From positions 1,054,001 through 1,118,000 of the forward strand of contig NZ_KB907307.1 of NCBI RefSeq assembly GCF_000381925.1: a DNA stretch of 64,000 nucleotides, read 5' to 3'. The notes below the pieces were generated by a model. That model was not told where the DNA came from and did no database searches. It worked only from the letters and a program-made list of their open reading frames with translations. Position numbers and translations under genes: made by a program. Of this stretch, positions 1-8,321 are shown piece after piece. Positions within the stretch are counted from its first letter, which is position 1, and the number at the start of each line of letters is the position of its first letter. This stretch comes from Nocardia sp. BMG111209. GTDB taxonomy: Bacteria > Actinomycetota > Actinomycetes > Mycobacteriales > Mycobacteriaceae.

Positions 1-265
1 CGGCCGGGCCCTCGAGGGTCAGCCAGCGCGCGCCGTCGACCTGGCTGACCGCCGCGTAGGCCCCGCGGCGCACGTTGCGGGCCTTCACCGAGTCGCCGGA
101 GGTGATCACGCGGGCGATTCCGGCTTCCTGGTCCCAGGTGAAGCCGACGGCGACCACGTGGGGCGTGCCGTCGGCGCGCAGGGTCGTCAGGGTCGCGAGG
201 TGCCGTTCGGTCACGAACTCCAGGGCGGCGGGGGACAGTTCGATGCGGGTGCCCGTGCTGGTCAT
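1..265 (-). CDS. F420-dependent PPOX-family enzyme, biliverdin-reductase-like (partial)
   Basis: Only the N-terminal 88 residues are visible; the gene runs off the left edge. The protein opens with [12 protein letters not shown], then a flavin/deazaflavin-binding split-barrel start ([22 protein letters not shown]) and later [13 protein letters not shown]. From memory this closely resembles M. tuberculosis Rv2074, an F420H2-dependent biliverdin reductase, and its position beside an SDR gene and cobL matches Rv2074-Rv2073c-Rv2072c. The likely role is reduction of biliverdin or a similar tetrapyrrole with cofactor F420. The ATG at 265 is the first start in frame and diverges from the SDR gene. 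Family assignment is firm; the exact substrate is inferred from the homolog. Confidence 0.82.
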   Translation of the reverse strand, partial: MTSTGTRIELSPAALEFVTERHLATLTTLRADGTPHVVAVGFTWDQEAGIARVITSGDSVKARNVRRGAYAAVSQVDGARWLTLEGPA

Positions 266-337
266 GCGCCGACGCTACCAAGTGGAGCCGGTGGTGCCCG
301 CAGTGGCCGGATCTGCCGCGATGGCAGACTGTGGGCC

Positions 338-1099
338 ATGGCTGTGCGTGCGCGGGAACTGGACGAGGGTGCGATTCTGCTGCTGGGCGGCCGCAGCGAG
401 ATGGGTCTCGACGTCGTCCGCCGGATCGCGGCGGGCCGGACCGTGATCCTCGCGGCGCGGCGCAGTGCCGACCTGGACGCCGAGCAGGCGGTCGTCGAGC
501 AGGCCGGCGCCGCGGCGGTGCATCGGGTCGAATTCGATGCCGACGATCTGGCGAACCATCAGCCGTTGCTGGAGAAGCTCGCCGCCGAGCACGGCCGGCT
601 GGGTGCGGTGGTGCTCGCGTTCGGGGTGCTGGGCGATCAGGCTCGCGCCGAACGCGATCCGGCCGCCGCGGTGGCGGTGGTGCACACCGATTACGTCGCG
701 CAGATCAGCGTGCTCACGGTGGCCGCCGAGTTGTTGCGCGCGCAGGGTTCCGGGCATCTGGTGGTGTTCGGCTCGGTGGCGGGTGTGCGGGTGCGGCGGG
801 CCAACTACGTCTACGGGTCGGCCAAGGCCGGGCTCGACGGGTTCGCCTGCGGGCTCGGTGATGCGTTGCACGGCAGCGGTGTTCATCTGCTGCTGGTCCG
901 GCCCGGTTTCGTCATCGGCCGGATGACCGAGGGGATGGCGCCGGCCCCGTTCTCCAGCACTCCGGAGCAGGTGGCCGCCGCGGTCGTGACGGCGCTGCAC
1001 CGCCGCGCGGATCGGGTCTGGGTGCCGGGCATCCTGCGCGCGGTCTTCACGGTGGCCCGCTTCCTCCCGCAGCCGGTGTGGCGCCGGATGCCCCGGTGA
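338..1099 (+). CDS. SDR-family oxidoreductase (DprE2-like short-chain dehydrogenase)
   Basis: The 253-residue protein has a Rossmann start with a variant cofactor loop GGRSEMG (residues 17-23), an FGSVAG segment carrying the catalytic Ser, and the YxxxK pair as Tyr159/Lys163 in YGSAKAG. The C-terminal RPGFVIGRMTEG segment is typical of the decaprenylphosphoryl-ribose oxidation partner (DprE2) subfamily of short-chain dehydrogenases. The ATG at 338 was chosen because it begins just before the Rossmann strand; longer in-frame extensions are low-complexity Gly/Ala/Arg. Its stop TGA overlaps the GTG start of cobL by 4 bases, so the two are likely co-transcribed and coupled. Rv2073c, an SDR, holds the same place beside cobL in M. 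tuberculosis. Substrate unknown. Confidence 0.85.
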   Translation: MAVRARELDEGAILLLGGRSEMGLDVVRRIAAGRTVILAARRSADLDAEQAVVEQAGAAAVHRVEFDADDLANHQPLLEKLAAEHGRLGAVVLAFGVLGDQARAERDPAAAVAVVHTDYVAQISVLTVAAELLRAQGSGHLVVFGSVAGVRVRRANYVYGSAKAGLDGFACGLGDALHGSGVHLLLVRPGFVIGRMTEGMAPAPFSSTPEQVAAAVVTALHRRADRVWVPGILRAVFTVARFLPQPVWRRMPR

Positions 1100-2361
1100 C
1101 GGATTCGCCGGTGCGGCAACCGATCACGGTGGTCGGGATCGGCGCCGACGGGTGGGACGGCCTGGGTGGCGCCGCCCGGACGGCGGTCGAGACGGCCGAG
1201 GTGGTGTTCGGGTCGGCGCGGCAGTTGGCGTTGCTGCCCGCGGCGGTGCGCGGTCCGCGGCGGGTGCCGTGGCCCTCGCCGCTGGTGCCGGCGTTGCCGG
1301 ATGTGCTTGCCGCGCATGCCGATACCCGCATGTGCGTGCTGGCCAGCGGGGATCCGATGTTCTACGGCATCGGGGTGACCCTGGCGAAACTGGTCGGGCC
1401 GCAGGCGTTGCGGGTGCTGCCGCAGCCGTCGTCGGCGTCGCTGGCGTGTGCGCGGCTGGGGTGGGCGCTGGCGGAGACGCCGGTGGTGAGCATCGTGGGG
1501 CGGCACCTGGAGACGGTGCTGCCGGAACTGGCCGACGGCCGCCGGGTGCTGGTGCTGGTACCGGATGCGGACGGGCCCGCGGAGGTGTCGGAACTGCTGG
1601 CGCGCAACGGGTTCGGCGATTCCACTGTGTCCGTCCTGGAACAGCTGGGCGGGCCGGCGGAGCGGATGGTGGCCGGGGTCGCGGTGAGTTGGTCGCGGCC
1701 GCCGGGGGATCCGCTGGCCGTGGTCGCGATCGAATGCCGCGCCGATCCGGACGCGCCGCGATCGACCCGGCTGCCCGGTCTGCCGGACGAACGGTACGGC
1801 GGCGACGGCCAGATGACCAAGTCCGAGGTGCGCGCGCTGTCGATCGCGGCGCTCGCGCCCGCGCCCGGAGAGCTGCTGTGGGATGTGGGCGGCGGCTCCG
1901 GCACCATCGCGATCGAATGGTGCCGCACCCATCCGGCCTGCCGGGCGATCACCTTCGAGCGCAGCGAGGCGCGCCGCCGGCAGATCGCCGCCAATGCCGC
2001 CGCACTCGGTGTGCCCGGGGTGGAGGTGCGCGGCGAGGTGCTCACGGTGCTGCGGGCCACCGAACCGCCCGCGCCGGACGCGATCTTCCTCGGCGGCGGC
2101 CTCACTCAGCCGGAGCTGTTCGAGACCTGCTGGCAGCGGCTGCGTCCGGGCGGCCGGCTGGTCGCCAACGCGGTCACCGCGGAATCCGAAGCGTTGCTGC
2201 TGTCCTGGGCCGCGGCCCGCGGCGGCCGGCTGGGCAAGGTGCAGGTGTACCGCGCGGAACCGCTCGGCGGATTCACCGCGTGGCGCCCGCAGCTGCCGGT
2301 CACGCAGTGGTCGGTGGTGAAAAATGCACGGTTCGATGAGAAGTCCGACGATTCGAGATGA
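1096..2361 (+). CDS. cobL: Precorrin-6Y C5,15-methyltransferase (decarboxylating) CobL
   Basis: CobL methylates precorrin-6Y at C5 and C15 and decarboxylates the ring C acetate in aerobic cobalamin synthesis. Here it is 421 residues with the usual two halves: an N-terminal CbiE-type tetrapyrrole methylase (ITVVGIGADGWDGL near residue 10; LASGDPMFYGIG near 85) and a C-terminal CbiT-type SAM methyltransferase (MTKSEVRALSIAALAP, then LLWDVGGGSGTIAIEW near residue 260). The GTG at 1096 is favoured because it overlaps the upstream SDR stop as GTGA; an in-frame GTG at 1078 would add six residues. Downstream, cobM is not found where it lies in mycobacteria; a secreted protein and then cobK follow. 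Identification is secure from the two-domain fusion. Confidence 0.95.
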   Translation: MTDSPVRQPITVVGIGADGWDGLGGAARTAVETAEVVFGSARQLALLPAAVRGPRRVPWPSPLVPALPDVLAAHADTRMCVLASGDPMFYGIGVTLAKLVGPQALRVLPQPSSASLACARLGWALAETPVVSIVGRHLETVLPELADGRRVLVLVPDADGPAEVSELLARNGFGDSTVSVLEQLGGPAERMVAGVAVSWSRPPGDPLAVVAIECRADPDAPRSTRLPGLPDERYGGDGQMTKSEVRALSIAALAPAPGELLWDVGGGSGTIAIEWCRTHPACRAITFERSEARRRQIAANAAALGVPGVEVRGEVLTVLRATEPPAPDAIFLGGGLTQPELFETCWQRLRPGGRLVANAVTAESEALLLSWAAARGGRLGKVQVYRAEPLGGFTAWRPQLPVTQWSVVKNARFDEKSDDSR

Positions 2362-2442
2362 AACGTGGACGAGTCACCGGGTATGGTCGTTCGGCGTAAT
2401 CCGATTGTTATATCGGACTTGCTCGAACTCGATGGGAACCAG

Positions 2443-3054
2443 ATGAGAATCAGCACGTTCACCGCCACCGCTCTGGTGGCCATCGCCGCCACCGGCATCG
2501 CGGCGGGTACCGCGGCCGCCGATCCGGTGGTGACGGCCCCCGATCAGGTGCAGACGCAGTCCACCACCCCCGCCGTGCACGGCACGGACCAGGGCGTCGG
2601 CTACACCACCACCCTCGCCGACGCCGGCAAGTCGATCGTCACCGCCGTCACCGGTGGCCGGTTCGCGCTGGACACCGTCGGCAAGAACGTCACCCTGACC
2701 AACGACGCGGGCCAGGTCGTCATGCAGTACCCGCTGGTCGTCGTGTCGAAGGAAGGTAAGGGCGAGGTCGCCGCGGACATCTCCGCCGACGGCTCGCAGC
2801 TGACCCTCACCCCGCACGCCGCGCATGTCGGTGCGGTGAAGGACATCTCGGCGCAGGACTGGTTCTTCGCCGAACTGCAGCACGCGTCGCTGGGCGCCGC
2901 GGTCGGCGCCCTCCTCGGCGCGCTGATCGGCATCTGGTTCTTCGGTGTCGGCCTGATCCCGGCCGCGCTGCTCGGTGGCGTGATCGGCCTGCTGGTGGCC
3001 GGCGGCCCGTCGCTGCTGGACGCGGGTGCGGCCTACTTCGGCGGTCAGCCCTGA
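2443..3054 (+). CDS. Secreted hypothetical protein with C-terminal glycine-zipper segment
   Basis: 203 residues, no family recognised with certainty. MRISTFTATALVAIAATGIAAGTAAADP is a classic Sec signal peptide with a likely signal-peptidase site after AAA-DP (about residue 27). A mature domain of about 110 residues contains a TLADAGKSIVTAVTGG segment and a beta-rich middle. The C-terminal 70 residues are Gly/Ala-rich and hydrophobic (GAAVGALLGALIGIWFFGVGLIP then LLGGVIGLLVAGG), giving one or two glycine-zipper membrane helices. The ATG at 2443 is preferred over in-frame 2365, which would bury the signal peptide. It sits between cobL and cobK, and its TGA is overlapped by the presumed cobK CTG start. 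A cell-envelope role is likely; a link to cobalamin is unsupported beyond position. Confidence 0.75.
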   Translation: MRISTFTATALVAIAATGIAAGTAAADPVVTAPDQVQTQSTTPAVHGTDQGVGYTTTLADAGKSIVTAVTGGRFALDTVGKNVTLTNDAGQVVMQYPLVVVSKEGKGEVAADISADGSQLTLTPHAAHVGAVKDISAQDWFFAELQHASLGAAVGALLGALIGIWFFGVGLIPAALLGGVIGLLVAGGPSLLDAGAAYFGGQP

Positions 3055-3794
3055 GGGTTCTGATACTCGGCGGCACCCGGGAGGCCCGGGAGCTGGCCGA
3101 TATCGTCACCGGCGAGCGAGGATTCGAGATCGTCTCCTCGCTCGCCGGTCGCGTCCGCGCGCCCGTGCTGCCGGTCGGCGAGGTCCGCGTCGGCGGTTTC
3201 GGCGGGGTCGGCGGACTGCGGGATTGGCTGGCGGACAACGCTGTCGACGCGATCGTCGATGCCACTCATCCGTTCGCGGGCACGATGTCCGCACATGCCG
3301 CCACTGCGGCCGCGGCGGCGGGGCTGCCGCTGATCCACCTGCGGCGGCCCGGCTGGTCGGCACAGTCGGCGGACCGCTGGATGCGGGTGCCGGACAACAC
3401 CGCCGCCGCCGGCGTCGCGGCGGAGCTCGGCGACCGTATCTTCCTCACCATCGGCAGGCAGGGTGTCGGCGCGTTCGCGCACCTGACCGAGCCCTGGTTC
3501 CTGATCCGCGCGATCGATCCGCCGACGGCGGCACTGCCGCCGCGGCACGAGATCCTGCTCGCGCGTGGACCTTTCACCGTCGACGACGAATGCGGACTGC
3601 TGGCCCGGCACCGGATCGAGGTGCTGGTGACCAAGGACAGCGGCGGCGAGCTCACCGCCGCCAAACTGACCGCCGCCCGCGAGCGCGGCGTCCCGGTGGT
3701 GATGATCGACCGGCCGCCGCTGCCGTCCGGCGCGCTGACCGCCGATTCCGTTGCCGCGGCACGGGATTGGCTGATCGAGCGGCGGGACGCGTAG
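3051..3794 (+). CDS. cobK: Precorrin-6A reductase CobK with probable CTG start
   Basis: CobK reduces precorrin-6A to dihydro-precorrin-6 with NADPH. The frame reads LRVLILGGTREARELA at its N-terminus, the nucleotide-binding start every CobK needs, then DATHPFAGTMSAHA, RPGWSAQ, IFLTIGRQGVGAF and VTKDSGG: a complete 247-residue protein. No ATG, GTG or TTG occurs in frame between the upstream reading-frame boundary and the Rossmann motif. The first canonical start (GTG at 3165) would delete that motif. I therefore place the start at CTG 3051-3053, which overlaps the preceding TGA as CTGA, suggesting translation by termination-reinitiation. A sequencing error or small indel at the junction is the main alternative. 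Family identity is very secure, start less so. Confidence 0.9.
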   Translation: MRVLILGGTREARELADIVTGERGFEIVSSLAGRVRAPVLPVGEVRVGGFGGVGGLRDWLADNAVDAIVDATHPFAGTMSAHAATAAAAAGLPLIHLRRPGWSAQSADRWMRVPDNTAAAGVAAELGDRIFLTIGRQGVGAFAHLTEPWFLIRAIDPPTAALPPRHEILLARGPFTVDDECGLLARHRIEVLVTKDSGGELTAAKLTAARERGVPVVMIDRPPLPSGALTADSVAAARDWLIERRDA

Positions 3795-3925
3795 CCGGCC
3801 CGGGTCGTGCCGATGCGGTTCGCGTCGCGGCATGCTCGGCCCGCATCGCCGCACTGCGCGGTTCGCGCTGCCTCGGTGGTCGCCCCCGTCTCACCGCGGC
3901 GCTCGGCCCGCCGCGTGCCGTGCGC

Positions 3926-4489
3926 TCAGTTCATGTCGCCGGACTCCCCGGCGAGCAGCGCCGGTAACCGGTCGAACCAGTCGAGGACCGCGCGTTCGTA
4001 TCGGATGCCGAATTCGACTGTGGCGCGGTCGAATCGGGACATCTGCACGGACATGCCGGACAGCTGTGACAGTTCGGTCAGATAGCCGCTGAGCCGCTGC
4101 TCGTGCACGACCCGGTTGGCCGCGACGATGCGCCGCAGCCGTTCCGGATCGACGAATCGGCCGAACGACAGCGTCAACAGCAGTGGCACCCGGATGGTTT
4201 CGGCCCCCGGATCGCGCGCGATCCACTGCGCGAACGCCTCCCGGCCGGTGTCGGTGATGTGATACGGGGTGCGTTCCCGGGCCCCGGTCTCACCCTTGGT
4301 CACCAGGCCGGATCGGTCCATCGTCGCCAGTTCGCGGTACACCTGGCTCTGCGTGATCGTCCAGAAATCACCGATGCGGTTCTGCGCCAGGTTCACCAGA
4401 TCCCAGCCGGACATCGGTCCCTCGTGCAGGAAGCCCAGCAGCGACGCCGCCGTCGAGTTGAGCCCGCGTTGTGCCGCATCGTCGGCCAC
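3926..4489 (-). CDS. PadR-family transcriptional regulator
   Basis: 187 residues. An N-terminal winged helix (LLGFLHEGPMSGWDLVNLA, then ITQSQVYRELATMDRSGLV and the wing RTPYHITDTGREAFAQW) is followed by a C-terminal helical dimerisation domain of the PadR/Vir type. Two GTG codons are adjacent (4492 and 4489). An AAGGAG Shine-Dalgarno at 4500-4495 is 5 bases from the inner GTG and only 2 from the outer, so the inner is chosen. It faces cobK convergently with a 131-bp gap that holds nothing I recognise, and lies just upstream of the cobIJ 3' end. Its target is not evident; PadR proteins are usually autoregulated repressors of an adjacent gene. Confidence 0.88.
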   Translation of the reverse strand: MADDAAQRGLNSTAASLLGFLHEGPMSGWDLVNLAQNRIGDFWTITQSQVYRELATMDRSGLVTKGETGARERTPYHITDTGREAFAQWIARDPGAETIRVPLLLTLSFGRFVDPERLRRIVAANRVVHEQRLSGYLTELSQLSGMSVQMSRFDRATVEFGIRYERAVLDWFDRLPALLAGESGDMN

Positions 4490-4534
4490 CACCGCTCCTT
4501 CCGTCCCCTACATTCTACATTGGAATGTCGAACG

Positions 4535-6181
4535 CTACGCGCCGTGGTAGCGCCGGGAAGTGTAGACCCGGGTGCCGCCGGGAGTGCCGAAGGCGGTGGT
4601 GGTCGACGCGCCGATGATGAGCAGGGTGCGCATGTCGACCTCGGCCGGGTCCAGGTCGGCGAGGGCGACCACGCGCACCGATTCGGCCGGGCCGCCCACA
4701 TCGCGGCCGAGCACCACCGGCGTGTCCGGCTTGCGGTGCTCCAGCATCAGGTCGCGCAGCGCGGCGACCTGCCAGGTGCGCTGGGAGGAGGCGGGGTTGT
4801 ACACGGCCAGCGCCATATCGGCGGCGGCGACGGCCGAGATGCGTTGTGCGACGGTCTGCCACGGCTTCAGCCGATCCGACAGCGAGATCATCGCGAAATC
4901 GTGCCCGAGCGGCGCGCCGACGCGAGCGGCGACCGCGGCGGCGGCGGTGACACCCGGCAGCACGCGCACCGGGACCGCGCGCCACTGCGGATCCGCGGAC
5001 TCCTCGACCACCGCGGCCGCCATCGCGAACACCCCGGGGTCGCCGGCGGATACCACCGCCACCCGCGCACCTTGCCGGGCCAGATCCAATGCCATTGCGG
5101 CACGCTCGGATTCGACCCGATTGTCGCTGGCGTGCCGCTGCTGCCCGTCCCGGACCGGCACCCGGTTCACATAGGTGGTGTAGCCGACCAGATCGGTCGC
5201 CTCGGCCAGCACCTCCGCGACTTCCGGTGTGGTCCAAGCGGTGTCGCCGGGACCCAGCCCGACGACCACGACGCCACCTGTCGCCGGGAAGTGTCGTGGC
5301 ATACCGTCGGCCGTCGCGTCCGCGTCGATCGTGCCCCGGAAATCCGTCCCGGTGGCGATCACCGCGGAGTCGGGCTGCTCGGCGGCGGCCGGTCCCCGCA
5401 CGGCGGACGAACCGGTCCGCGCCGCGCCGGGCCGGGTGAGGGGCAGCGGGGTGGTCGGCTGCGGGCCCGGGACGAGGGTGATCGCGAAGTACGGGACATC
5501 GGAGTCGGCCACGTCGGCGGCGCGCAGCACGCGCTGGCGCCCGGTGCTCGCCCGTTCCACATAGTAGGCGTCGGCCAGGCGGCCGGACTGCGAGAGTGCT
5601 TGCCGCACACCGGGATAGGTGCGGCCGAGTTTCATCACGGCGGCCGCGTCGGTCTCGGCGAGGCGGCGGGCGAGCTCGTCGGGAGGCAGGGTGCCCGGCA
5701 GTACGGTCAGCACCTGCTCGCCCTCCACCAGCGGGGTGCCCAGCGCCGCCGACGCCGCGCTCACCGAGGTGACGCCGGGGATGATCTCGGCCTCGAACCG
5801 GTCCGCCAGGCGGCGATGCATGTGCATGTAGGAGCTGTAGAACAGCGGATCGCCGGCGGCCAGCAGCGCCACCGACCGCCCGGCGGCCAGATGCGTGGCC
5901 AGCCGCTCGGCGGCCTGCGCGTAGAACTCGTCCATCGCGCCCTGGTAGCCGCCGGGATGGTCGGTGGTCTCGGTGGTCACCGGATAGATCAGGTGTTCCT
6001 CGAGCTGCCCCGGCCGCATGTACGGCGCCGCGATGCCGCGCGAGATGCTGCGGCCGTGCCGGGCGCTGTGGAAGGCGATGACGTCGGCCGCGCCGATGAT
6101 CCGCGCCGCCTTCACCGTCACCAGCTCCGGATCGCCGGGACCGAGGCCGATTCCCCAGAGTTTGCCGTGCTGTGCGGTCAT
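4535..6181 (-). CDS. cobIJ: Fused precorrin-2 C20-methyltransferase / precorrin-3B C17-methyltransferase CobIJ
   Basis: 548 residues, two SAM-dependent tetrapyrrole methylases in one chain, as in M. tuberculosis CobIJ. The N-terminal half (CobI) has [35 protein letters not shown] and [13 protein letters not shown]. The C-terminal half starts near residue 285 with [17 protein letters not shown] and carries [13 protein letters not shown] and [10 protein letters not shown] (CobJ). A Pro/Ala-rich linker joins them. CobI methylates precorrin-2 at C20; CobJ methylates precorrin-3B at C17 and contracts the ring. The ATG at 6181 overlaps the cobH stop as ATGA, so cobH-cobIJ form a coupled pair. A long in-frame extension through cobH in another frame is an artefact. 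Confidence 0.96.
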   Translation of the reverse strand: MTAQHGKLWGIGLGPGDPELVTVKAARIIGAADVIAFHSARHGRSISRGIAAPYMRPGQLEEHLIYPVTTETTDHPGGYQGAMDEFYAQAAERLATHLAAGRSVALLAAGDPLFYSSYMHMHRRLADRFEAEIIPGVTSVSAASAALGTPLVEGEQVLTVLPGTLPPDELARRLAETDAAAVMKLGRTYPGVRQALSQSGRLADAYYVERASTGRQRVLRAADVADSDVPYFAITLVPGPQPTTPLPLTRPGAARTGSSAVRGPAAAEQPDSAVIATGTDFRGTIDADATADGMPRHFPATGGVVVVGLGPGDTAWTTPEVAEVLAEATDLVGYTTYVNRVPVRDGQQRHASDNRVESERAAMALDLARQGARVAVVSAGDPGVFAMAAAVVEESADPQWRAVPVRVLPGVTAAAAVAARVGAPLGHDFAMISLSDRLKPWQTVAQRISAVAAADMALAVYNPASSQRTWQVAALRDLMLEHRKPDTPVVLGRDVGGPAESVRVVALADLDPAEVDMRTLLIIGASTTTAFGTPGGTRVYTSRRYHGA

Positions 6182-6822
6182 TCCTGTTCGCTCGCGATCG
6201 CGTTGAGGGCCGCGGCGGTGATGGCGCTGCCGCCGCGGCGGCCGTGCACCGTCAGGAATTCCACGCCGCCGTAGCCGGCCAGGGCCTGCTTGGATTCGGC
6301 CGCGCCGATGAAACCCACCGGGATACCGAGCACCGCCGCCGGTCGCGGCGCCCCGGCGTCGAGCATGTCCAGCAGATGGAACAGGGCGGTCGGCGCGTTG
6401 CCCACCGCCACCACCGCGCCGTCGAGCCGATCGCGCCACAGTTCCAGCGCGGCAGCGGATCTGGTGTTGCCCATGGACCGGGCGAGTTCGGGCACCCGCG
6501 GGTCGGCCAGCAGGCACAGCACCTCGTTGCCGGCGGGCAGGCGCTTGCGGGTCACGCCGGAGGCCACCATGGTGGCATCGCACAGGATCGGCGCGCCGGA
6601 GCGCAGCGCGGCGCGGGCCTTCGCCACCACATCCGGGCTGTGGTCCACGTCGGCGGTCAGATCCACCTGGCCGCAGGCGTGGATCATCCGCACCACCACC
6701 TGCGCGACGTCGGCCGGGAAGCGGGCCAGGTCGGCCTCGGCGCGGATGGTCGCGAACGATCGCCGATAGATCTCGGCGCCGTCGGTGAGATAGCTGGCGC
6801 GTGTCCGGGTGGGGTCCGACAT
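6178..6822 (-). CDS. cobH: Precorrin-8X methylmutase CobH
   Basis: CobH moves a methyl group from C11 to C12, turning precorrin-8X into hydrogenobyrinic acid. The 214-residue protein reads [36 protein letters not shown] (catalytic His region, about residues 46-59), [33 protein letters not shown] and [16 protein letters not shown], all hallmarks of the family, at the normal length. The ATG at 6822 begins MSDPTRT; a GTG three codons upstream (6831) is possible but less typical. It is translationally coupled to cobIJ downstream. The 49-bp gap to the Lrp-type gene holds no obvious terminator. Confidence 0.95.
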   Translation of the reverse strand: MSDPTRTRASYLTDGAEIYRRSFATIRAEADLARFPADVAQVVVRMIHACGQVDLTADVDHSPDVVAKARAALRSGAPILCDATMVASGVTRKRLPAGNEVLCLLADPRVPELARSMGNTRSAAALELWRDRLDGAVVAVGNAPTALFHLLDMLDAGAPRPAAVLGIPVGFIGAAESKQALAGYGGVEFLTVHGRRGGSAITAAALNAIASEQE

Positions 6823-6871
6823 GGGAACCACAGTAGAAGTGCGATTCCCGGGATCCGGTGGCGGGTCGTGA

Positions 6872-7309
6872 TCAGGTGCGCGGCCGCTCCAGCAGCCGCG
6901 ACATCACGATGCTGCTGCGGGTGCGGCCGACGCGCGTGTTCTCCCGGATCCGCTCGACGGTCGACTCGATCTCGGCCATGTCGGTGGCCATCACGTGGAC
7001 CAGCGCGTCGGCCTCGCCGGCGATCGTCCACACGCCCACCACCTGCGGAATCGGTTCCAGGCCGCGGCGCAGTTCGGCGGGGGAGATGTTGTCGCGGTAG
7101 TAGACCTCGACGTACGCCTCGGTCCGCCAGCCCAGTGCCGCCGGATTGACCAGGGCGGTGAATCCGGTGATCTGACCGGCCGCGACCATCTTGTCGACCC
7201 GCCGCTTCACCGCCGGCGCCGAGAGCCCGACCCCGGCGCCGATCTCCTGGAAGGAGGCGCGCGCCTGTCGCAGCAGATGGGCGAGGATCCGCCGGTCCGG
7301 TTCGTCCAT
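6872..7309 (-). CDS. Lrp/AsnC-family transcriptional regulator
   Basis: 145 residues. The N-terminal HTH ([41 protein letters not shown]) is followed by a RAM/AsnC ligand-binding domain ([43 protein letters not shown]). The ATG at 7309 places the HTH at the usual distance; an upstream in-frame start at 7330 adds MRLGGVG and lies in the promoter. It is divergent from the dimethylargininase-like gene, an arrangement I recall for Rv2324/Rv2323c, so it probably senses an amino acid such as arginine or ornithine and controls its neighbour. The divergent gap contains repeated GCAAYGATTCGC motifs that could be its sites. Confidence 0.9.
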   Translation of the reverse strand: MDEPDRRILAHLLRQARASFQEIGAGVGLSAPAVKRRVDKMVAAGQITGFTALVNPAALGWRTEAYVEVYYRDNISPAELRRGLEPIPQVVGVWTIAGEADALVHVMATDMAEIESTVERIRENTRVGRTRSSIVMSRLLERPRT

Positions 7310-7326
7310 TCCCACTCCTCCGAGAC

Positions 7327-7369
7327 GCAACGATTCGCCGTATTGGAGATCGACTACGCAATGATTCGC
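7327..7369. promoter_or_regulatory. Direct repeat GCAAYGATTCGC in the Lrp/ddaH divergent promoter
   Basis: GCAACGATTCGC at 7327-7338 and GCAATGATTCGC at 7358-7369 are 31 bp apart, about three helical turns, between the divergent Lrp-type and dimethylargininase-type genes. Lrp-family octamers bind several phased sites, so this is a plausible operator pair. The function is inferred only from placement and phasing. Confidence 0.45.
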
Positions 7370-7439
7370 TGTTCCGGGCGCAACACTACGCCTATTACCG
7401 TCGAATCAGCCTTGTCGCGCCGACCGCAGGGAGCTCCCG

Positions 7440-8321
7440 TTGACGCTCACGACCACGACCCCCGCCCCGGCCACCGCGCCCGCCGATCTCGGCGCCGATG
7501 CCGAGGTTCGCCGCCCGACTCCGCGCCGGTTCCTGATGTGCCGCCCCGATCATTTCGACGTCACCTATGCGATCAACCCGTGGATGGACACCGGTGCGCC
7601 GGTCGACCGGGCGAAGGCGGTGGCGCAGTGGGAGACGCTGTGCGCGACCTATCGCCGGCACGGGCACCGGGTGGATCCGATCGACGGGGTGCCCGGACTG
7701 CCCGATATGGTGTTCGCCGCGAACGCCGGGCTCGTGATCGGCGATCGCGCGCTGTCGGCGCGGTTCGCCACCCCCGAGCGGGCCGCCGAGGGCCCGGCCT
7801 TTCACGACCGGCTGGCCGGGCGCGGCTTCGGCCGGGTGACCGCGGCGGCCGAATACAACGAGGGCGAGGGCGATTTCGCGGTGGCCGGGGGCCGCATCCT
7901 GGCCGGCGCCGGATTCCGCAGCACCCGGGCGGCGCATCGCGAGGTCGAACGGTACTTCGGGCGGCAGGTGGTGTCGCTGGACCTCGTCGACCCGCGTTTC
8001 TATCATCTCGACACCGCGCTCATGGTGCTCGGCGACACGATCGCGTACTACCCGGCGGCCTTCGCCGCGGACAGTGTGCGGCTGCTGGCCGGGTTGTATC
8101 CGGACGCCGTGCTGGCCTCCGCCGACGATGCGGAGGTGCTGGGGCTCAACGGGGTCTGCGACGGCTACCACGTATTCCTCAGCGATCGCGCGGTGCGCCT
8201 GGCCGGGCAGTTGCGGGAGCGCGGATACCACCCGGTCGGCGTCGATCTGTCGGAACTGCTGAAGTCCGGCGGCAGCGTGAAATGCTGCACGCTGGAGTGG
8301 CACGGATATCCGCGCGGCTAA
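7440..8321 (+). CDS. ddaH: Dimethylarginine dimethylaminohydrolase / amidinotransferase-family hydrolase
   Basis: 293 residues of the pentein (GME) superfamily, which hydrolyses methylated arginine or arginine-like guanidines. Visible signatures are FLMCRPDHFDVTYAINPWM, PDMVFAANAGLV, the substrate-carboxylate segment GEGDFAVAGG, catalytic His in FYHLDTALMVLGD, and nucleophilic Cys in GGSVKCCTLEW near the C-terminus. The only start in front of the conserved core is TTG at 7440. In mycobacteria the equivalent gene is followed by rocD genes for ornithine catabolism; here a methyltransferase on the other strand follows, so the roc genes are absent locally. Its TAA overlaps the methyltransferase TAG tail to tail. 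Exact substrate (dimethylarginine, arginine or another guanidino compound) is not determined. Confidence 0.85.
   Translation: MTLTTTTPAPATAPADLGADAEVRRPTPRRFLMCRPDHFDVTYAINPWMDTGAPVDRAKAVAQWETLCATYRRHGHRVDPIDGVPGLPDMVFAANAGLVIGDRALSARFATPERAAEGPAFHDRLAGRGFGRVTAAAEYNEGEGDFAVAGGRILAGAGFRSTRAAHREVERYFGRQVVSLDLVDPRFYHLDTALMVLGDTIAYYPAAFAADSVRLLAGLYPDAVLASADDAEVLGLNGVCDGYHVFLSDRAVRLAGQLRERGYHPVGVDLSELLKSGGSVKCCTLEWHGYPRG

Noticed and set aside
4103..6274. A 723-residue plus-strand frame across the PadR gene and cobIJ
   Set aside because: cobIJ and PadR motifs are clear on the minus strand; this frame is Gly/Arg/His noise.
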